Part shown: positions 51,674 through 60,203 of the stretch, in pieces
How positions within the stretch are numbered: position 1 is the stretch's first letter
How the letters are laid out: each line of letters starts with the position of its first letter
Assembly: GCA_003223875.1 (NCBI GenBank)
Contig: QHWY01000090.1
Location: 1 to 64,000, forward strand
Direction of reading: 5' to 3'
From: Acidobacteriota bacterium
GTDB taxonomy: Bacteria > Acidobacteriota > Terriglobia > 20CM-2-55-15
DNA length: 64,000 nt
The notes under the pieces: model-generated
Database searches by the model: none
The model's input: only the letters and a program-made list of their open reading frames with translations
Told to the model about the DNA's origin: nothing
Made by a program: the position numbers and the translations under genes

Positions 51674-53550
51674 GAGGATTTGGCGGAGACCACCAGCGAC
51701 GCGATTTCGCCCGTTTGGATGGGCAAGCGAATCTCTACAGTTGTCCCCGCTCCTGGCGTACTCCAAATCACCAGCGGTGTTTCCGTATTGGTGTACCGCC
51801 GCAACCGCTGCTCCACATTCGAGAGACCCACGCCGCGAGACCGGCCATGTTGAAGTGTGGACTCCGTCACGCCGAGTCCGGTATCGACGACAGATAAAAA
51901 GAGTTCGTCCTGACCGAGGCGGGCAGAGATGCGAACCTCTCCGCCAGCGAGACACTCACTTATTCCATGCTTGATCGCATTCTCTACGAGCGGCTGAATT
52001 GCCAGCGCCGGAATCCGAATGCGCCGCAATTCGCTCGGAACATCGATATGCACCCGAAGCCGGTCTTCGAACCGCGCACGCTCAATGTCCAGGTAGGCCT
52101 CAATCAGATCCAATTCTTCACCAATGGTTACAAATTCTTCACCGGCGCGAAGAACACCGCGCAGCAACCCCGATAAGCGCATCAGAGTTCCGAGAGCGCG
52201 TTCGGGCGCCGTTTGAATCAAATATCCGATCGTGGTCAAGGCATTGAACAGAAAATGCGGGTTGACTTGCGCGCGCAACGCACGAAGTTCGGCCTCCGCC
52301 GCAAGCTTTCGCATTTCCTGTTCTTGAATATCGCGCTGGTACCTTTCCCGCATCGAACGCACTGCATCAATACGCCGGGCTACAAGCAGCGCCGCGTGCT
52401 CCACCATGGCAATATCGTCAGAGAGAAGGCGGCGCCCACCGGATAATTCCGTAATGGAAAAAACATAATGGGGTTTATCGGTCGTTAGAACAGTGACGCG
52501 CGCACTGCGCCGGTCTTGCTGGACCCAACTCGGCAGAGCCGGTTCGTCGGACTCCGACCATTCGATCGACTTTGCGCTCAACGCGGGCGCCAGCGCGCGC
52601 GCCATTTCGTCGAGCGCCGCCTTCGGCGTTTCACACCGGTCGAGCGATCGCGAAAGCCCTGAAATGAGTTCGGCATAATCGACGCGCCTCAGAACGATCT
52701 TGTCAACGAAAAGCGCCGCTACCCGGCGCAGAATGGGATAAGCCAGAGCCGTCGATACCCACAACGCCAACAACACGGCGGTAGACCGCTCGCTCGCCGG
52801 CTTCGCCGCCAGCAACGGCGTCACGCCGAACACAAACATGCTGAAGATCAAGCCCGCCAGGAGAATGAAGGCGAGCGCTCGCTTCAGGAAGATATCGGCT
52901 AATGCGAAACGGAAGTCCTGATAAAGGATCAACAATGCCAACGGTAGCGACGCGTGATGCCCCTCGAGCTGCAGCCACCACGGATCCTCACCGGCACCAT
53001 GGTTGGTGCTGAGATGCAGCGCCGACACCGCGAATACCGACATCGCGACAACCGATAGCACGCGCCCGCGTTTCGCTTGGCCGCGTGTGAGTACAAGCAA
53101 TGTCACCAGCAAAAGCACAAATCCAACCGTCACGCCTATCAACGCGGATTGAGATGGAGCCGTTCCGCTGGTGAACGCCGTGTAAAAATTCATGATCGTC
53201 GCAATCCCACTCATCGCGTATGCCAGCGCCGCGAGGATCAGGTATTGCGTACGGGTGATTTTCTCGGCGGTGCGCAATGCAGAATGAACGACGACAGCGG
53301 GCAGAGAACATAATGAACTGAACGCCGCGGCCAGCAGGATTGGCGCCGACTGCGTGAAACCCAAGTTCGCCAATCCATACCCGCCAAACGCGCCCGCATT
53401 CCAAGCGAAACCAAGTAATCCGGTCAGCAGCGCCAGTCTGTTCAATTCGGGCCGCGACGTCAAGACCATCCACAGCAACATCACATAGAGTACGACTCCC
53501 GTAATGAATCCCAGGAGATTTACAAGTGAGGCTGCGGTGCTGGTCATCAT
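51670..53550 (-). CDS. LytS-type sensor histidine kinase with seven-helix membrane sensor
   Basis: 626 residues. About seven or more hydrophobic segments in the first 230 residues form the sensor. A GAF-like linker follows, then the His_kinase domain with the phosphoacceptor His in QVNPHFLFNALTTIGYLIQT at about 440. The HATPase region has RIPALAIQPLVENAIKHGI and VVDTGLGV. It lies directly upstream of the LytTR regulator with an ATGA overlap. The signal is not known. Confidence 0.93.
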   Translation of the reverse strand: MMTSTAASLVNLLGFITGVVLYVMLLWMVLTSRPELNRLALLTGLLGFAWNAGAFGGYGLANLGFTQSAPILLAAAFSSLCSLPAVVVHSALRTAEKITRTQYLILAALAYAMSGIATIMNFYTAFTSGTAPSQSALIGVTVGFVLLLVTLLVLTRGQAKRGRVLSVVAMSVFAVSALHLSTNHGAGEDPWWLQLEGHHASLPLALLILYQDFRFALADIFLKRALAFILLAGLIFSMFVFGVTPLLAAKPASERSTAVLLALWVSTALAYPILRRVAALFVDKIVLRRVDYAELISGLSRSLDRCETPKAALDEMARALAPALSAKSIEWSESDEPALPSWVQQDRRSARVTVLTTDKPHYVFSITELSGGRRLLSDDIAMVEHAALLVARRIDAVRSMRERYQRDIQEQEMRKLAAEAELRALRAQVNPHFLFNALTTIGYLIQTAPERALGTLMRLSGLLRGVLRAGEEFVTIGEELDLIEAYLDIERARFEDRLRVHIDVPSELRRIRIPALAIQPLVENAIKHGISECLAGGEVRISARLGQDELFLSVVDTGLGVTESTLQHGRSRGVGLSNVEQRLRRYTNTETPLVIWSTPGAGTTVEIRLPIQTGEIASLVVSAKSS

Positions 53551-53817
53551 AAGGTTTACGGCTGAGCGCGAATTCTATTCAGATGACGATTGTAAGTCAC
53601 CGGAAAGTGAATAATAGGTCGTTTTTGCCGGTGAATAGCACTACCACGCAGCGAAAACGGCGTATGTGTCCGGCGTCCGTGCAACACCCTGTGACGCCAT
53701 CCCTTGTTTATCTGTCGATCTCCGTTGGCCGATTCGACCATTCATTGGGAATGTCTTGGTGGGTCGGTCGCACGTAGAATGCAAAATCTTGGGTCTGAGC
53801 AATTTAGGAGCGAGCTT

Positions 53818-53967
53818 ATGTTCTTTTCACGGCGGGCTGTCACCCTTGGGGCTGGTCGTTTACTGCTTTCGTCATTTGCAACTCCGACCGCGGCTCAGTC
53901 AGTCCTACTCAAATGCCTCCGTACCAAGTGCCGCGGCTCTTACGATAATAGTCCCGGCGGTCTGTGA
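53818..53967 (+). pseudogene. 5' remnant of an exported-protein gene
   Basis: TAGGAGCG precedes an ATG that encodes MFFSRRAVTLGAGRLLLSSF then ATPTAAQS, a perfect Tat-type leader. The mature part fails within 25 residues, where the frame runs antisense through the end of the Mo enzyme gene at 53909. I infer that insertion or deletion at this border removed the body of the gene. No other part of it is seen in the window. Confidence 0.5.
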
Positions 53968-54676
53968 CGACGATTCGAGAAAGATACTTGGTATTTTTCC
54001 AGCCGAGGTGGCGCGAGAGGCGAAGGCGGACAGGGGCGCCGTGGTCGGCGGGCAAGGCCTCACCATTCATGCCATAGGCAAGCAGCGTCTGCGGATGAAA
54101 GGCGTCAGCCATGTCTATGCTATCCCACAATACGCGTACAACCCGCCCACTTTGATTGGGGTTCGCGAATGGCTCGAACACGACGTATCGTGATTCAGGA
54201 CGCGGTTCGACGAGATCCAACACAGTTGCCAGACGCACGCCCGTCCATTCGGCAATGTAGGACCAACCCTCCTCGCAGGCGTGCAACAATATATGAGTTT
54301 CGGCCGGCAGACGTTTCAACTCTTCGAGCGAAAAAGATACGGGACGCGCAACTAATCCCTCGACCGATAGGCGCCAGTCTTTGAAACCGTCCGCGAGAAA
54401 GGCCAGATATTTTTCGTCCTTAGGATGCGGGCCGTTCACCGGAGCGACCTTCGAAATGTCACTGCGTTTGAATTCACGAGCCAACGAGTGCCGCGACGTC
54501 AGGAGACGTTGAGTGGCATAGGTGAGCGTTTCGCCGACACCTACAATGCCGGCATGATCAGGCGGGATCAAACCATCACGGTCGGCGAAGTAGACCGCCG
54601 CGCCGAGTCCCGATGCGCCGGCCGCCGTCGCCAATCCCGCGGTGACAAATGTACGGCGCGTGAGAAATTTGCTCAT
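53909..54676 (-). CDS. Sulfite-oxidase-fold molybdopterin protein (MsrP/YedY-like), copy 1
   Basis: 255 residues with a double-arginine leader (FLTRRTFVTAGLATAAG). The oxidoreductase molybdopterin domain has the Mo-ligating cysteine in LLHACEEGWSYIAEWTGV, then LDLVEPRPESRYVVFEPF, FHPQTLLAYGMNGEALPADH, HGAPVRLRLSRHLGWKNTKY and a final RGTWYGGI. Its start overlaps the cytochrome b stop by 4 bp. Together they resemble a periplasmic Mo enzyme fed by a membrane heme b protein, by analogy with MsrPQ. The substrate is unknown. Confidence 0.9.
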   Translation of the reverse strand: MSKFLTRRTFVTAGLATAAGASGLGAAVYFADRDGLIPPDHAGIVGVGETLTYATQRLLTSRHSLAREFKRSDISKVAPVNGPHPKDEKYLAFLADGFKDWRLSVEGLVARPVSFSLEELKRLPAETHILLHACEEGWSYIAEWTGVRLATVLDLVEPRPESRYVVFEPFANPNQSGRVVRVLWDSIDMADAFHPQTLLAYGMNGEALPADHGAPVRLRLSRHLGWKNTKYLSRIVVTDRRDYYRKSRGTWYGGI

Positions 54677-55386
54677 CGTGCCTTCCCTCCCTGCGGTATG
54701 TATCCCGTTATCATCGCCCGCACATTGCTCCAGAATCCAGCAAGGTAGAGCATGATGATGTGTACAACCGCGAAAAGCAGCAGCAAAGTGACAAAGAAGA
54801 AGTGAAGCGTCCGAGCGGACTGATGGCCGCCCAGCGCAGTCGCTAACATCGGGAACACCGACGTCACTCCGAACGACATCGCCAGGCCGGTCCAGAGGAT
54901 GGCCGGAAAAAGCCCCAACACGACGGCCAGGTAGGTCAGCCGTTGCACCACATTATAAGTCCCGACGGCATTCGCCCTCGGTCGCTTCCAGCTCAAATGC
55001 TCCGCGACGACGGCCATGATGTGGTTCCAACGGAGTTCGGCTTTCGCCGGGAGCAGGTCATTGCGGAAGTGCTGCGTGATAAAGCCGCCGGCAACATAAA
55101 TCAGGCCGCTCAAGACCAGAATCCACGCAAAGAAGAAATGAAAAGGCCGGTTCCACACCGACGGGCCGATGATAAACGGAATGGGAAGATCGATGAGGGA
55201 ATCCGTCCCTAGACTGCCGGTTTCGCCCCAGTACAAGCGCGGGTGAGATACGAGAATGCCTATGCCGCTGACCAGCAAGCCGAGCACGCTCAGCACAACG
55301 ATCCAGTGCGTGATCCGAACGATCGCGATATGACGCGGCACGGACACCGTCTTGACTGTTGCTTCGACGCTGGGTTCGGAAATCAT
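54673..55386 (-). CDS. Membrane cytochrome b (b561/NiFe-hydrogenase type), copy 1
   Basis: 237 residues, four or five hydrophobic helices. Probable heme-ligating histidines are in VRITHWIVVLSVLGLLVSG, FHFFFAWILVLSGL and TLHFFFVTLLLLFAVVHII. The segment HPRLYWGETGSLGTDSLIDL is nearly the same in the second copy. It transfers electrons through the inner membrane to or from the Mo protein encoded next. A second pair lies at 56150-57588. Confidence 0.9.
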   Translation of the reverse strand: MISEPSVEATVKTVSVPRHIAIVRITHWIVVLSVLGLLVSGIGILVSHPRLYWGETGSLGTDSLIDLPIPFIIGPSVWNRPFHFFFAWILVLSGLIYVAGGFITQHFRNDLLPAKAELRWNHIMAVVAEHLSWKRPRANAVGTYNVVQRLTYLAVVLGLFPAILWTGLAMSFGVTSVFPMLATALGGHQSARTLHFFFVTLLLLFAVVHIIMLYLAGFWSNVRAMITGYIPQGGKAR

Positions 55387-55472
55387 GCCCCTATGTTACA
55401 CCCAACACCGACAGCCTTCACATTCACTACAGCGGAAAAATACATCCCCTTATTACCGTGGTACTATAAGGC

Positions 55473-55736
55473 ATGGCAGTCACGAGATCGAGAGTCACGG
55501 CGCAAGGTCAGATATCCATACCTGCAGAAGTTCGACAGAAACTCGGAATCGGCCCTGGTTCCGTTTTGGAATGGGACGCAGAAGGCGAAAAGATTGTCGT
55601 CCGTCGGGTCGGGCAACACACATCTGAAGACGTCCACAACGCTATATTCCGGAAGAAACTTCCTGCGCACAAAACCATTCGTGAAATAAAAGAAGGTATC
55701 CGCTCATACATGAAGAAGCGCTATGCGCGCCATTGA
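55473..55736 (+). CDS. vapB: AbrB/MazE-type antitoxin (VapB-like)
   Basis: 87 residues with an N-terminal swapped-hairpin AbrB domain (VTAQGQISIPAEVRQKLGIGPGSVLEWDAEG) and a charged C-terminal helix (IREIKEGIRSYMKKRYARH) that would bind the toxin. It overlaps the toxin gene by 14 bp, the usual arrangement. It autoregulates such operons; TACTATAA just before the start is a possible -10. The pair lies between two related oxidoreductase operons. Confidence 0.9.
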   Translation: MAVTRSRVTAQGQISIPAEVRQKLGIGPGSVLEWDAEGEKIVVRRVGQHTSEDVHNAIFRKKLPAHKTIREIKEGIRSYMKKRYARH

Positions 55737-56099
55737 TACCAACGTCCTGGTTCGGCTCATCACACGAGACGATCCCCGGCAGGTCACAATGGCTGAGGAA
55801 TTCATACAAAAAGGCGCCTGGGTCTCGCATATCGCTCTGGCGGAAGCAACATGGGTGTTATCGGCCGTCTATCAACGGAGCGCGCCAGAAATCGGAACCG
55901 CCGTGGAAATGTTGCTAAACCACAAAGACCTCACGGTACAGGATCCGCACGTCGTATCCGCCGCCCTCGAGAAGTTTCGGCGCAAGTTCGCAATTGGATT
56001 CTCGGATTGTCTTTTGCTCGAAATCGCGCGCAAAGCTGGGCCCCGCTCGGGACACTCGATCGCGACATTGCTAAACTTGACGGTGCGGAAAAGCTATAG
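55723..56099 (+). pseudogene. vapC: VapC-type PIN toxin with a late frameshift
   Basis: The frame opens MRAIDTNVLVRLITRDD with Asp5, then ALAEATW with Glu (about 45) and FSDCLLLEIARKAG with Asp (about 92). In a normal PIN protein the last catalytic Asp follows in LGTLDRDIAKL. That text exists, ending LDGAEKL at 56097-56099, but in the next frame. The switch is at GGGCCCC (56038-56044), a run prone to slippage. The read-through frame continues to 56238 as unrelated sequence. So the toxin is probably inactive, or an error inserted or lost one base. Confidence 0.82.
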
Positions 56100-56149
56100 G
56101 AGCCTCGTTCCCTCTGCAGCCCCTTCCGTTGGGATTTTCGAAAACGCTC

Positions 56150-56908
56150 TCAGATCCCTGCGTACCATGAATAGCCGACCTCGGGCGAGTAGGAGCCCAA
56201 GCCTTCGCCTATATTTTTCAGAGTGTCCGTTACGGTGATTCGAGCAAGATACTTCACGCTCTTGTATCCAAGCTGGCGCGCGACACGTAGGCGAACCGGC
56301 GCGCCGTGAGGTGTGGGCAGATCCTCGCCATTCATTCCATAGGCAAGCAAGGTTTGCGGATGCCAGGCGTCGGGCATGTCGAGGCTGTCCCAGGATTGAT
56401 CGAAGGGAAAGAAGACCACGTATTTCGCCTGCGGACTCACCCCAACAAGATTCAAAACATAGGAGAGAGGGACGCCCGTCCATTCGGCAATGAATGACCA
56501 ACCCTCTTCGCACGCCTGATGCGTAATCTGTGTGCGTGAAGGGAATCGCTTCAAATCCGCAAGAGAGAAGGAAGAAGGCCGAGCTACCAAACCGTCGACG
56601 GTGAGACGCCAGTCTTGAAAATCGCCGGCCCGCAGGCGTTGATAGGTGTCATTGTCTGGAGGCGGACCGTTTACTGGAATCACTTTCGAGATTTGGCTGC
56701 GTTCAAACTCTCGGGCAAGGGAATGGTAAGACATCAAGAGCCGTTGCGAGGCATAGGTCAGCGTTTCGCCAACACCATAGATGCCACCAGAATCGGGTGG
56801 TATCAGCGCGTATCGAGCGGCGAGACGGCGAGCAACAGCAAGTCCGGAAACGCCTGCGGCGGCTAGGCCGCTGACGATCAGCTTACGGCGCGTGAGTTGT
56901 TCGCTCAT
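56150..56908 (-). CDS. Sulfite-oxidase-fold molybdopterin protein (MsrP/YedY-like), copy 2
   Basis: 252 residues from ATG 56908, which overlaps the cytochrome b stop by 4 bp. Leader EQLTRRKLIVSGLAAAGV is Tat-like. The cysteine is in HQACEEGWSFIAEWTGVPLS. WHPQTLLAYGMNGEDLP and HGAPVRLRVARQLGYKSVKY parallel copy 1 almost word for word; the end is GYSWYAGI. The central loops differ (SPQAKYVVFFPFDQSWDSL against a longer loop in copy 1). It duplicates the operon at 53909-55386. Confidence 0.9.
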   Translation of the reverse strand: MSEQLTRRKLIVSGLAAAGVSGLAVARRLAARYALIPPDSGGIYGVGETLTYASQRLLMSYHSLAREFERSQISKVIPVNGPPPDNDTYQRLRAGDFQDWRLTVDGLVARPSSFSLADLKRFPSRTQITHQACEEGWSFIAEWTGVPLSYVLNLVGVSPQAKYVVFFPFDQSWDSLDMPDAWHPQTLLAYGMNGEDLPTPHGAPVRLRVARQLGYKSVKYLARITVTDTLKNIGEGLGSYSPEVGYSWYAGI

Positions 56909-57588
56909 GCGTGCTCCTTTCGCACGGCAGCATTTCCCGTGATCATAGCTCCGATTCGGCTTCGAAACCCAGCGAGGAAGATCATCGCGACGTGGACCAC
57001 AAGAAACAGAACAAGAGCGCCGGCAGCAAAGAAATGAATAGTTCGTGCCGATTGCTGTCCGCCGAGTAGTGTTACGAATATCGGAACCACCGAGGTGATC
57101 GCCGGAGACATCGCCAGACCGGTCCAGATCATCAAAGGAAAGAGGACGAAGACCACCGAAAGATACGTTATCTGCTGAAGAACGTTGTACTGGAAAGTTT
57201 CGTCTTCCGTAGGTCGACGTAGGAGCAAATGGTTCGAGATGACATCGGCGACGGACGTCAATGAAAGATCCGCTTTCGCCGGCAACAAGTCCTTCCGGAA
57301 ATGTTCGGTCAACACGCCTGAGACAACGTATACGAGACCGGTCAACAGCGAAACCCACGCCGACAGAAAGTGCAGATACCGGCCCCAGCCCGATTGGCCG
57401 GTCAGCACGAACGGCAGCGGCAAATCGATGAGCGAATCCGTTCCCACGGCGCCGGTTTCTCCCCAATACAGACGCGGGTGCGCCAGCAGAATGGCAATCC
57501 CGCTGACAAGCAGTCCGACGAAACTGATCGCGGTAATCCAATGCGTGACGCGCACGACGGCGGAATGCTTCATACCTGGTGCAGCCAA
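56905..57588 (-). CDS. Membrane cytochrome b (b561/NiFe-hydrogenase type), copy 2
   Basis: 227 residues, paralogous to 54673-55386: VRVTHWITAISFVGLLVSGI, HPRLYWGETGAVGTDSLIDL, YLHFLSAWVSLLTGLVYVV, TIHFFAAGALVLFLVVHVAM. Four or five helices with the same histidine positions. It is encoded directly upstream of its Mo partner and is divergent from the PepSY protein at 57652. Confidence 0.9.
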   Translation of the reverse strand: MAAPGMKHSAVVRVTHWITAISFVGLLVSGIAILLAHPRLYWGETGAVGTDSLIDLPLPFVLTGQSGWGRYLHFLSAWVSLLTGLVYVVSGVLTEHFRKDLLPAKADLSLTSVADVISNHLLLRRPTEDETFQYNVLQQITYLSVVFVLFPLMIWTGLAMSPAITSVVPIFVTLLGGQQSARTIHFFAAGALVLFLVVHVAMIFLAGFRSRIGAMITGNAAVRKEHA

Positions 57589-57595
57589 ATTCTAG

Positions 57596-57610
57596 CATTC
57601 CCCTCCTCGG
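57596..57610. repeat. Class B end fragment
   Basis: CATTCCCCTCCTCGG is the first 13-14 bases of the class B end without the rest of the element. It lies between divergent genes and looks like a leftover of excision or recombination. Confidence 0.6.
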
Positions 57611-57651
57611 ATCTGTTGACATGATCAACCGCGGGTCGTAGCTTCTCGTTT

Positions 57652-58644
57652 GTGGGCGCGAGCAATCAATTGACTGTATGGCAGCGCTGGGTTCGGCAGC
57701 CGCAGAATATCTGGTTCCGGAGGGCGCTTTTCCAGGTGCATTTATGGAGCGGGATCGCCATCGGACTATATATCCTCATGATCAGCGTAACCGGCAGCGT
57801 GCTTGTCTATCGCAACGAGCTTTACAGAGCCGCAACCCCGCGGCCCATTATCTCGACGAGTACAGGACCACGACTGACCGACGATCAGCTCACGGCGGCC
57901 GTCAGCCGTTTATACCCGGGCTACCAGGTTGAGAATCTCGGCCGGGCACTGAATCTCGATCAGGCGGTCGATGTTTGGTTACGGCGCGACGACAAGATCA
58001 AGAAGCGGCTATTCGATCCTCGGAGCGGCAGCGATCTTGGCGAATCGGTTCCGACCAGCGTTTGGCTCGTGTCCAGCCTGCTTGATCTGCATGACAATCT
58101 GCTCGCGGGACCAACCGGCCGAGAAGTGAACGGTGTGGGCGCACTCGCTGTGCTCGCGCTTGCGGCCACGGGTCTGGTGATCTGGTGGCCGGGCATCAAG
58201 ACATGGCGTCGCAGCTTGACACTCCATCGCGGCATCGGATGGAAGCGCCTGATCTGGCACTTGCACAGCATGATCGGGTTTTGGAGCCTCGGGTTCATAA
58301 CGGTATTTGCCTTAAGCGGGGCCTATCTCGGCATTCCCCAGCCCTTTCAAGACCTCGCCGACCGGCTCGAGCCGCTCACTCCCGCGAATGCCGGGACACG
58401 CATTGGCGACGAAGTTATTTATTGGCTCGCCTACTTGCATTTCGGCCGTATTAACGGAATAGGGATTCCTTGCAGCGGCCCCGGCCTCTGCGACCAGACC
58501 ACAAAGGCAATATGGGCCGTATTCGGATTGGCTCCGGCCGCAATGTTCTTGACCGGTGCGATCATGTGGTGGAACCGCGTGCTGCGCCCCCGCTGGCAAG
58601 GGTTTATCCGGCCGAATCTGCAAATGCAGGTCTTGCATGACTAA
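57652..58644 (+). CDS. PepSY-associated transmembrane protein
   Basis: 330 residues from a GTG. Four hydrophobic helices in the PepSY_TM arrangement: FQVHLWSGIAIGLYILMIS at about 27 with SGSVLVYRNEL after it, GVGALAVLALAATGLVIWWPG, WHLHSMIGFWSLGFITVFAL and ALxPAAMFLTGAIMWWNR-type last helix. Such proteins are often iron-regulated membrane reductases next to siderophore receptors. Here it lies beside cytochrome b genes, suggesting another electron-transfer function. No PepSY repeat is obvious outside the membrane. Confidence 0.85.
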   Translation: MGASNQLTVWQRWVRQPQNIWFRRALFQVHLWSGIAIGLYILMISVTGSVLVYRNELYRAATPRPIISTSTGPRLTDDQLTAAVSRLYPGYQVENLGRALNLDQAVDVWLRRDDKIKKRLFDPRSGSDLGESVPTSVWLVSSLLDLHDNLLAGPTGREVNGVGALAVLALAATGLVIWWPGIKTWRRSLTLHRGIGWKRLIWHLHSMIGFWSLGFITVFALSGAYLGIPQPFQDLADRLEPLTPANAGTRIGDEVIYWLAYLHFGRINGIGIPCSGPGLCDQTTKAIWAVFGLAPAAMFLTGAIMWWNRVLRPRWQGFIRPNLQMQVLHD

Positions 58645-58679
58645 GGTTAAGACACGTTACTTATGGTTCGGCAGAGCCG

Positions 58680-58840
58680 CATTCCCCTCCTCGCAGAGGA
58701 GGGGAGGATGCGCAACCAATAAGATGGCGCGAAGCCACCGAAAGCGGCGCAGACGGGGTGGTCAGACCGGCACGTCCTGGATTTCGCCGAACTGACCACC
58801 CCGGCGCTTCGCGCCACCCCTCCTCTGCGAGGAGGGGAAT
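58680..58840. repeat. Class B composite palindromic element
   Basis: Outer arms CATTCCCCTCCTCGCAG and the mirror GAGGAGGGGAAT. Inner arms GGGGTGGTCAG and CTGACCACCCC. It contains modules CGCAGACGGGGTGG and GGCGCTTCGCGCC as in the copies at 27-33 kb, in the opposite orientation. It fills the gap before the small gene at 58888. Confidence 0.87.
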
Positions 58841-58887
58841 TCGTCAACGCAATTTTCAAACGCAACACTAAAGAGGAACTGGATACC

Positions 58888-59064
58888 GTGGATGACATAA
58901 AGCCGGAGCTCCAACGTCTATTCGACGCAAAAGAGACGCGCCGCCGTAAACTTGCCCAGCTCCCTTTTCCGGAAAAGGTCCGCATCATCCTTCAACTCCA
59001 GAGAATGGCTGCTCCCTTGTTTCGCGCTCGTGGGATAAAGGTTCGCGTCTGGGACCCCAAGTAG
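58888..59064 (+). CDS. 58-residue protein with helical, arginine-rich sequence (possible antitoxin-module partner)
   Basis: A GTG at 58888 with AAGAGGAA about 10 bases upstream opens MDDIKPELQRLFDAKETRRR. It continues KLAQLPFPEKVRIILQLQRM and AAPLFRARGIKVRVWDPK. The pattern LPFPEKVxIxxQLQxMAxPLLRARG is one I recognise from small genes placed next to nucleotidyltransferase-type toxin genes; no partner is seen here. It is clearly protein-like although short. Confidence 0.7.
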   Translation: MDDIKPELQRLFDAKETRRRKLAQLPFPEKVRIILQLQRMAAPLFRARGIKVRVWDPK

Positions 59065-59181
59065 GCTGTCGCTCGCATCCGTGCCTTAGATATTGCTTAC
59101 GCCTGCCCTCATGCTGGGAATCGGCCGCAGCTCATCGCCATGTGACCCGCGGCTACCTCGGCTTTATTCCGACTATCCGCT

Positions 59182-60075
59182 TCACGAGTCGATGACTTCG
59201 AGCTCGGGCCGGCGAGCTCGAAGCGAACCCACTTCGCTTGGACCGAAACCAAGTGTTTGGCGCACATCGACCTGCTTTAGTGCAGGCAGGGCTGCCAGCT
59301 TCGCGAGCCCGGCGCTCGTAAGCGCTGGACAGTATGCGACCGACAACACGACCAATTCTTTCAGCGAAGTCAGAAGCTCCACGGTTTCGTCGTTCACGGA
59401 GGGCGCGTAGGCGAGTCCTAGCTCGCAGAGCGTCGTGATTCGGGCCAGATGTGCAAGGCCTGCCCGCGAAAGCTGCGTACAGCCCGCAACGTCGAGAACG
59501 CGCAACGTCGGGCGGCGCGCGAGTTCGGCAAGCGCATCGTCCACCAGGTTCAGGCAGTGCCGCAGCCCGAGCTCGACGAGCCGCTCGAGGCCGCAGATCT
59601 CGAAAAGGCCGGCGGCTCCGATGTCGCGATGCTCCGCCAGGCTCAGCGCTTCGAGCGTCTGCGCTTCACCTAGCTCTCGGAGCGCCTCGTCGGAGATGGG
59701 AGCGGTTCCCGCAAGACGCAGCTCGCGAAGGCGCGGCAGACGCGCGACTGCACGCACCGTCTTGCTACCGACTCCCGTGGAGTCGTTCAGGTTGAGATGC
59801 TCGAGCGAGACGATCTGTCCGACAGCCGCAACGCCCTCGTCCGTAAGCGCCTCGCAGCGCACGAGGCGCAGGTCTTCGAGCTCGCGCAGGCCGGCCAGCG
59901 CGTGACAGGTGGTGTCGGTCAGGCCGGTGCATCCGCCGAGCAAGAGCGCCCGAACGGCCGGTTGGCCCCGGAGCAGCGCAATGATGCCGGCATCGCTGAT
60001 GCGCCTGCAGTTCACCAGCTCGAGGAATTCGAGCGGCGCGCAATGCGAGATCACGTCGAGCGCTGCATCGTCCAC
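59182..60075 (-). CDS. Leucine-rich-repeat protein of the AMN1/F-box LRR type, likely 5'-truncated
   Basis: 297 residues from a GTG at 60075, about eleven 24-26-residue repeats of the cysteine-containing LRR kind (LEFLELVNCRRISDAGIIAL, LRVLDVAGCTQLSRAGLAHL). There is no leader and no ribosome-binding sequence. The same frame stays open upstream to about 60300 and is protein-like there: TCPPCCEDLSGRNTPPRRV, ICITLKLGSSTG leading into the first repeat. It holds no ATG, GTG or TTG. So the real start seems lost or displaced. Base composition is richer in G+C than its neighbours, suggesting transfer. Confidence 0.72.
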   Translation of the reverse strand: MDDAALDVISHCAPLEFLELVNCRRISDAGIIALLRGQPAVRALLLGGCTGLTDTTCHALAGLRELEDLRLVRCEALTDEGVAAVGQIVSLEHLNLNDSTGVGSKTVRAVARLPRLRELRLAGTAPISDEALRELGEAQTLEALSLAEHRDIGAAGLFEICGLERLVELGLRHCLNLVDDALAELARRPTLRVLDVAGCTQLSRAGLAHLARITTLCELGLAYAPSVNDETVELLTSLKELVVLSVAYCPALTSAGLAKLAALPALKQVDVRQTLGFGPSEVGSLRARRPELEVIDS

Positions 60076-60203
60076 GCCGGTGCTGCTGCCGAGCTTCAGA
60101 GTGATGCAAATAACGCGGCGCGGCGGGGTGTTGCGGCCGCTCAGGTCTTCGCAGCATGGCGGACAGGTGGGTATTGAGCAGATCTCACCGTTAGGGACCG
60201 GAG

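Noticed and set aside
57652-58644. Siderophore-linked iron reductase
   Set aside because: PepSY_TM proteins can be iron-regulated, but no siderophore receptor or Fur-like site was recognised nearby, so only the family is called.
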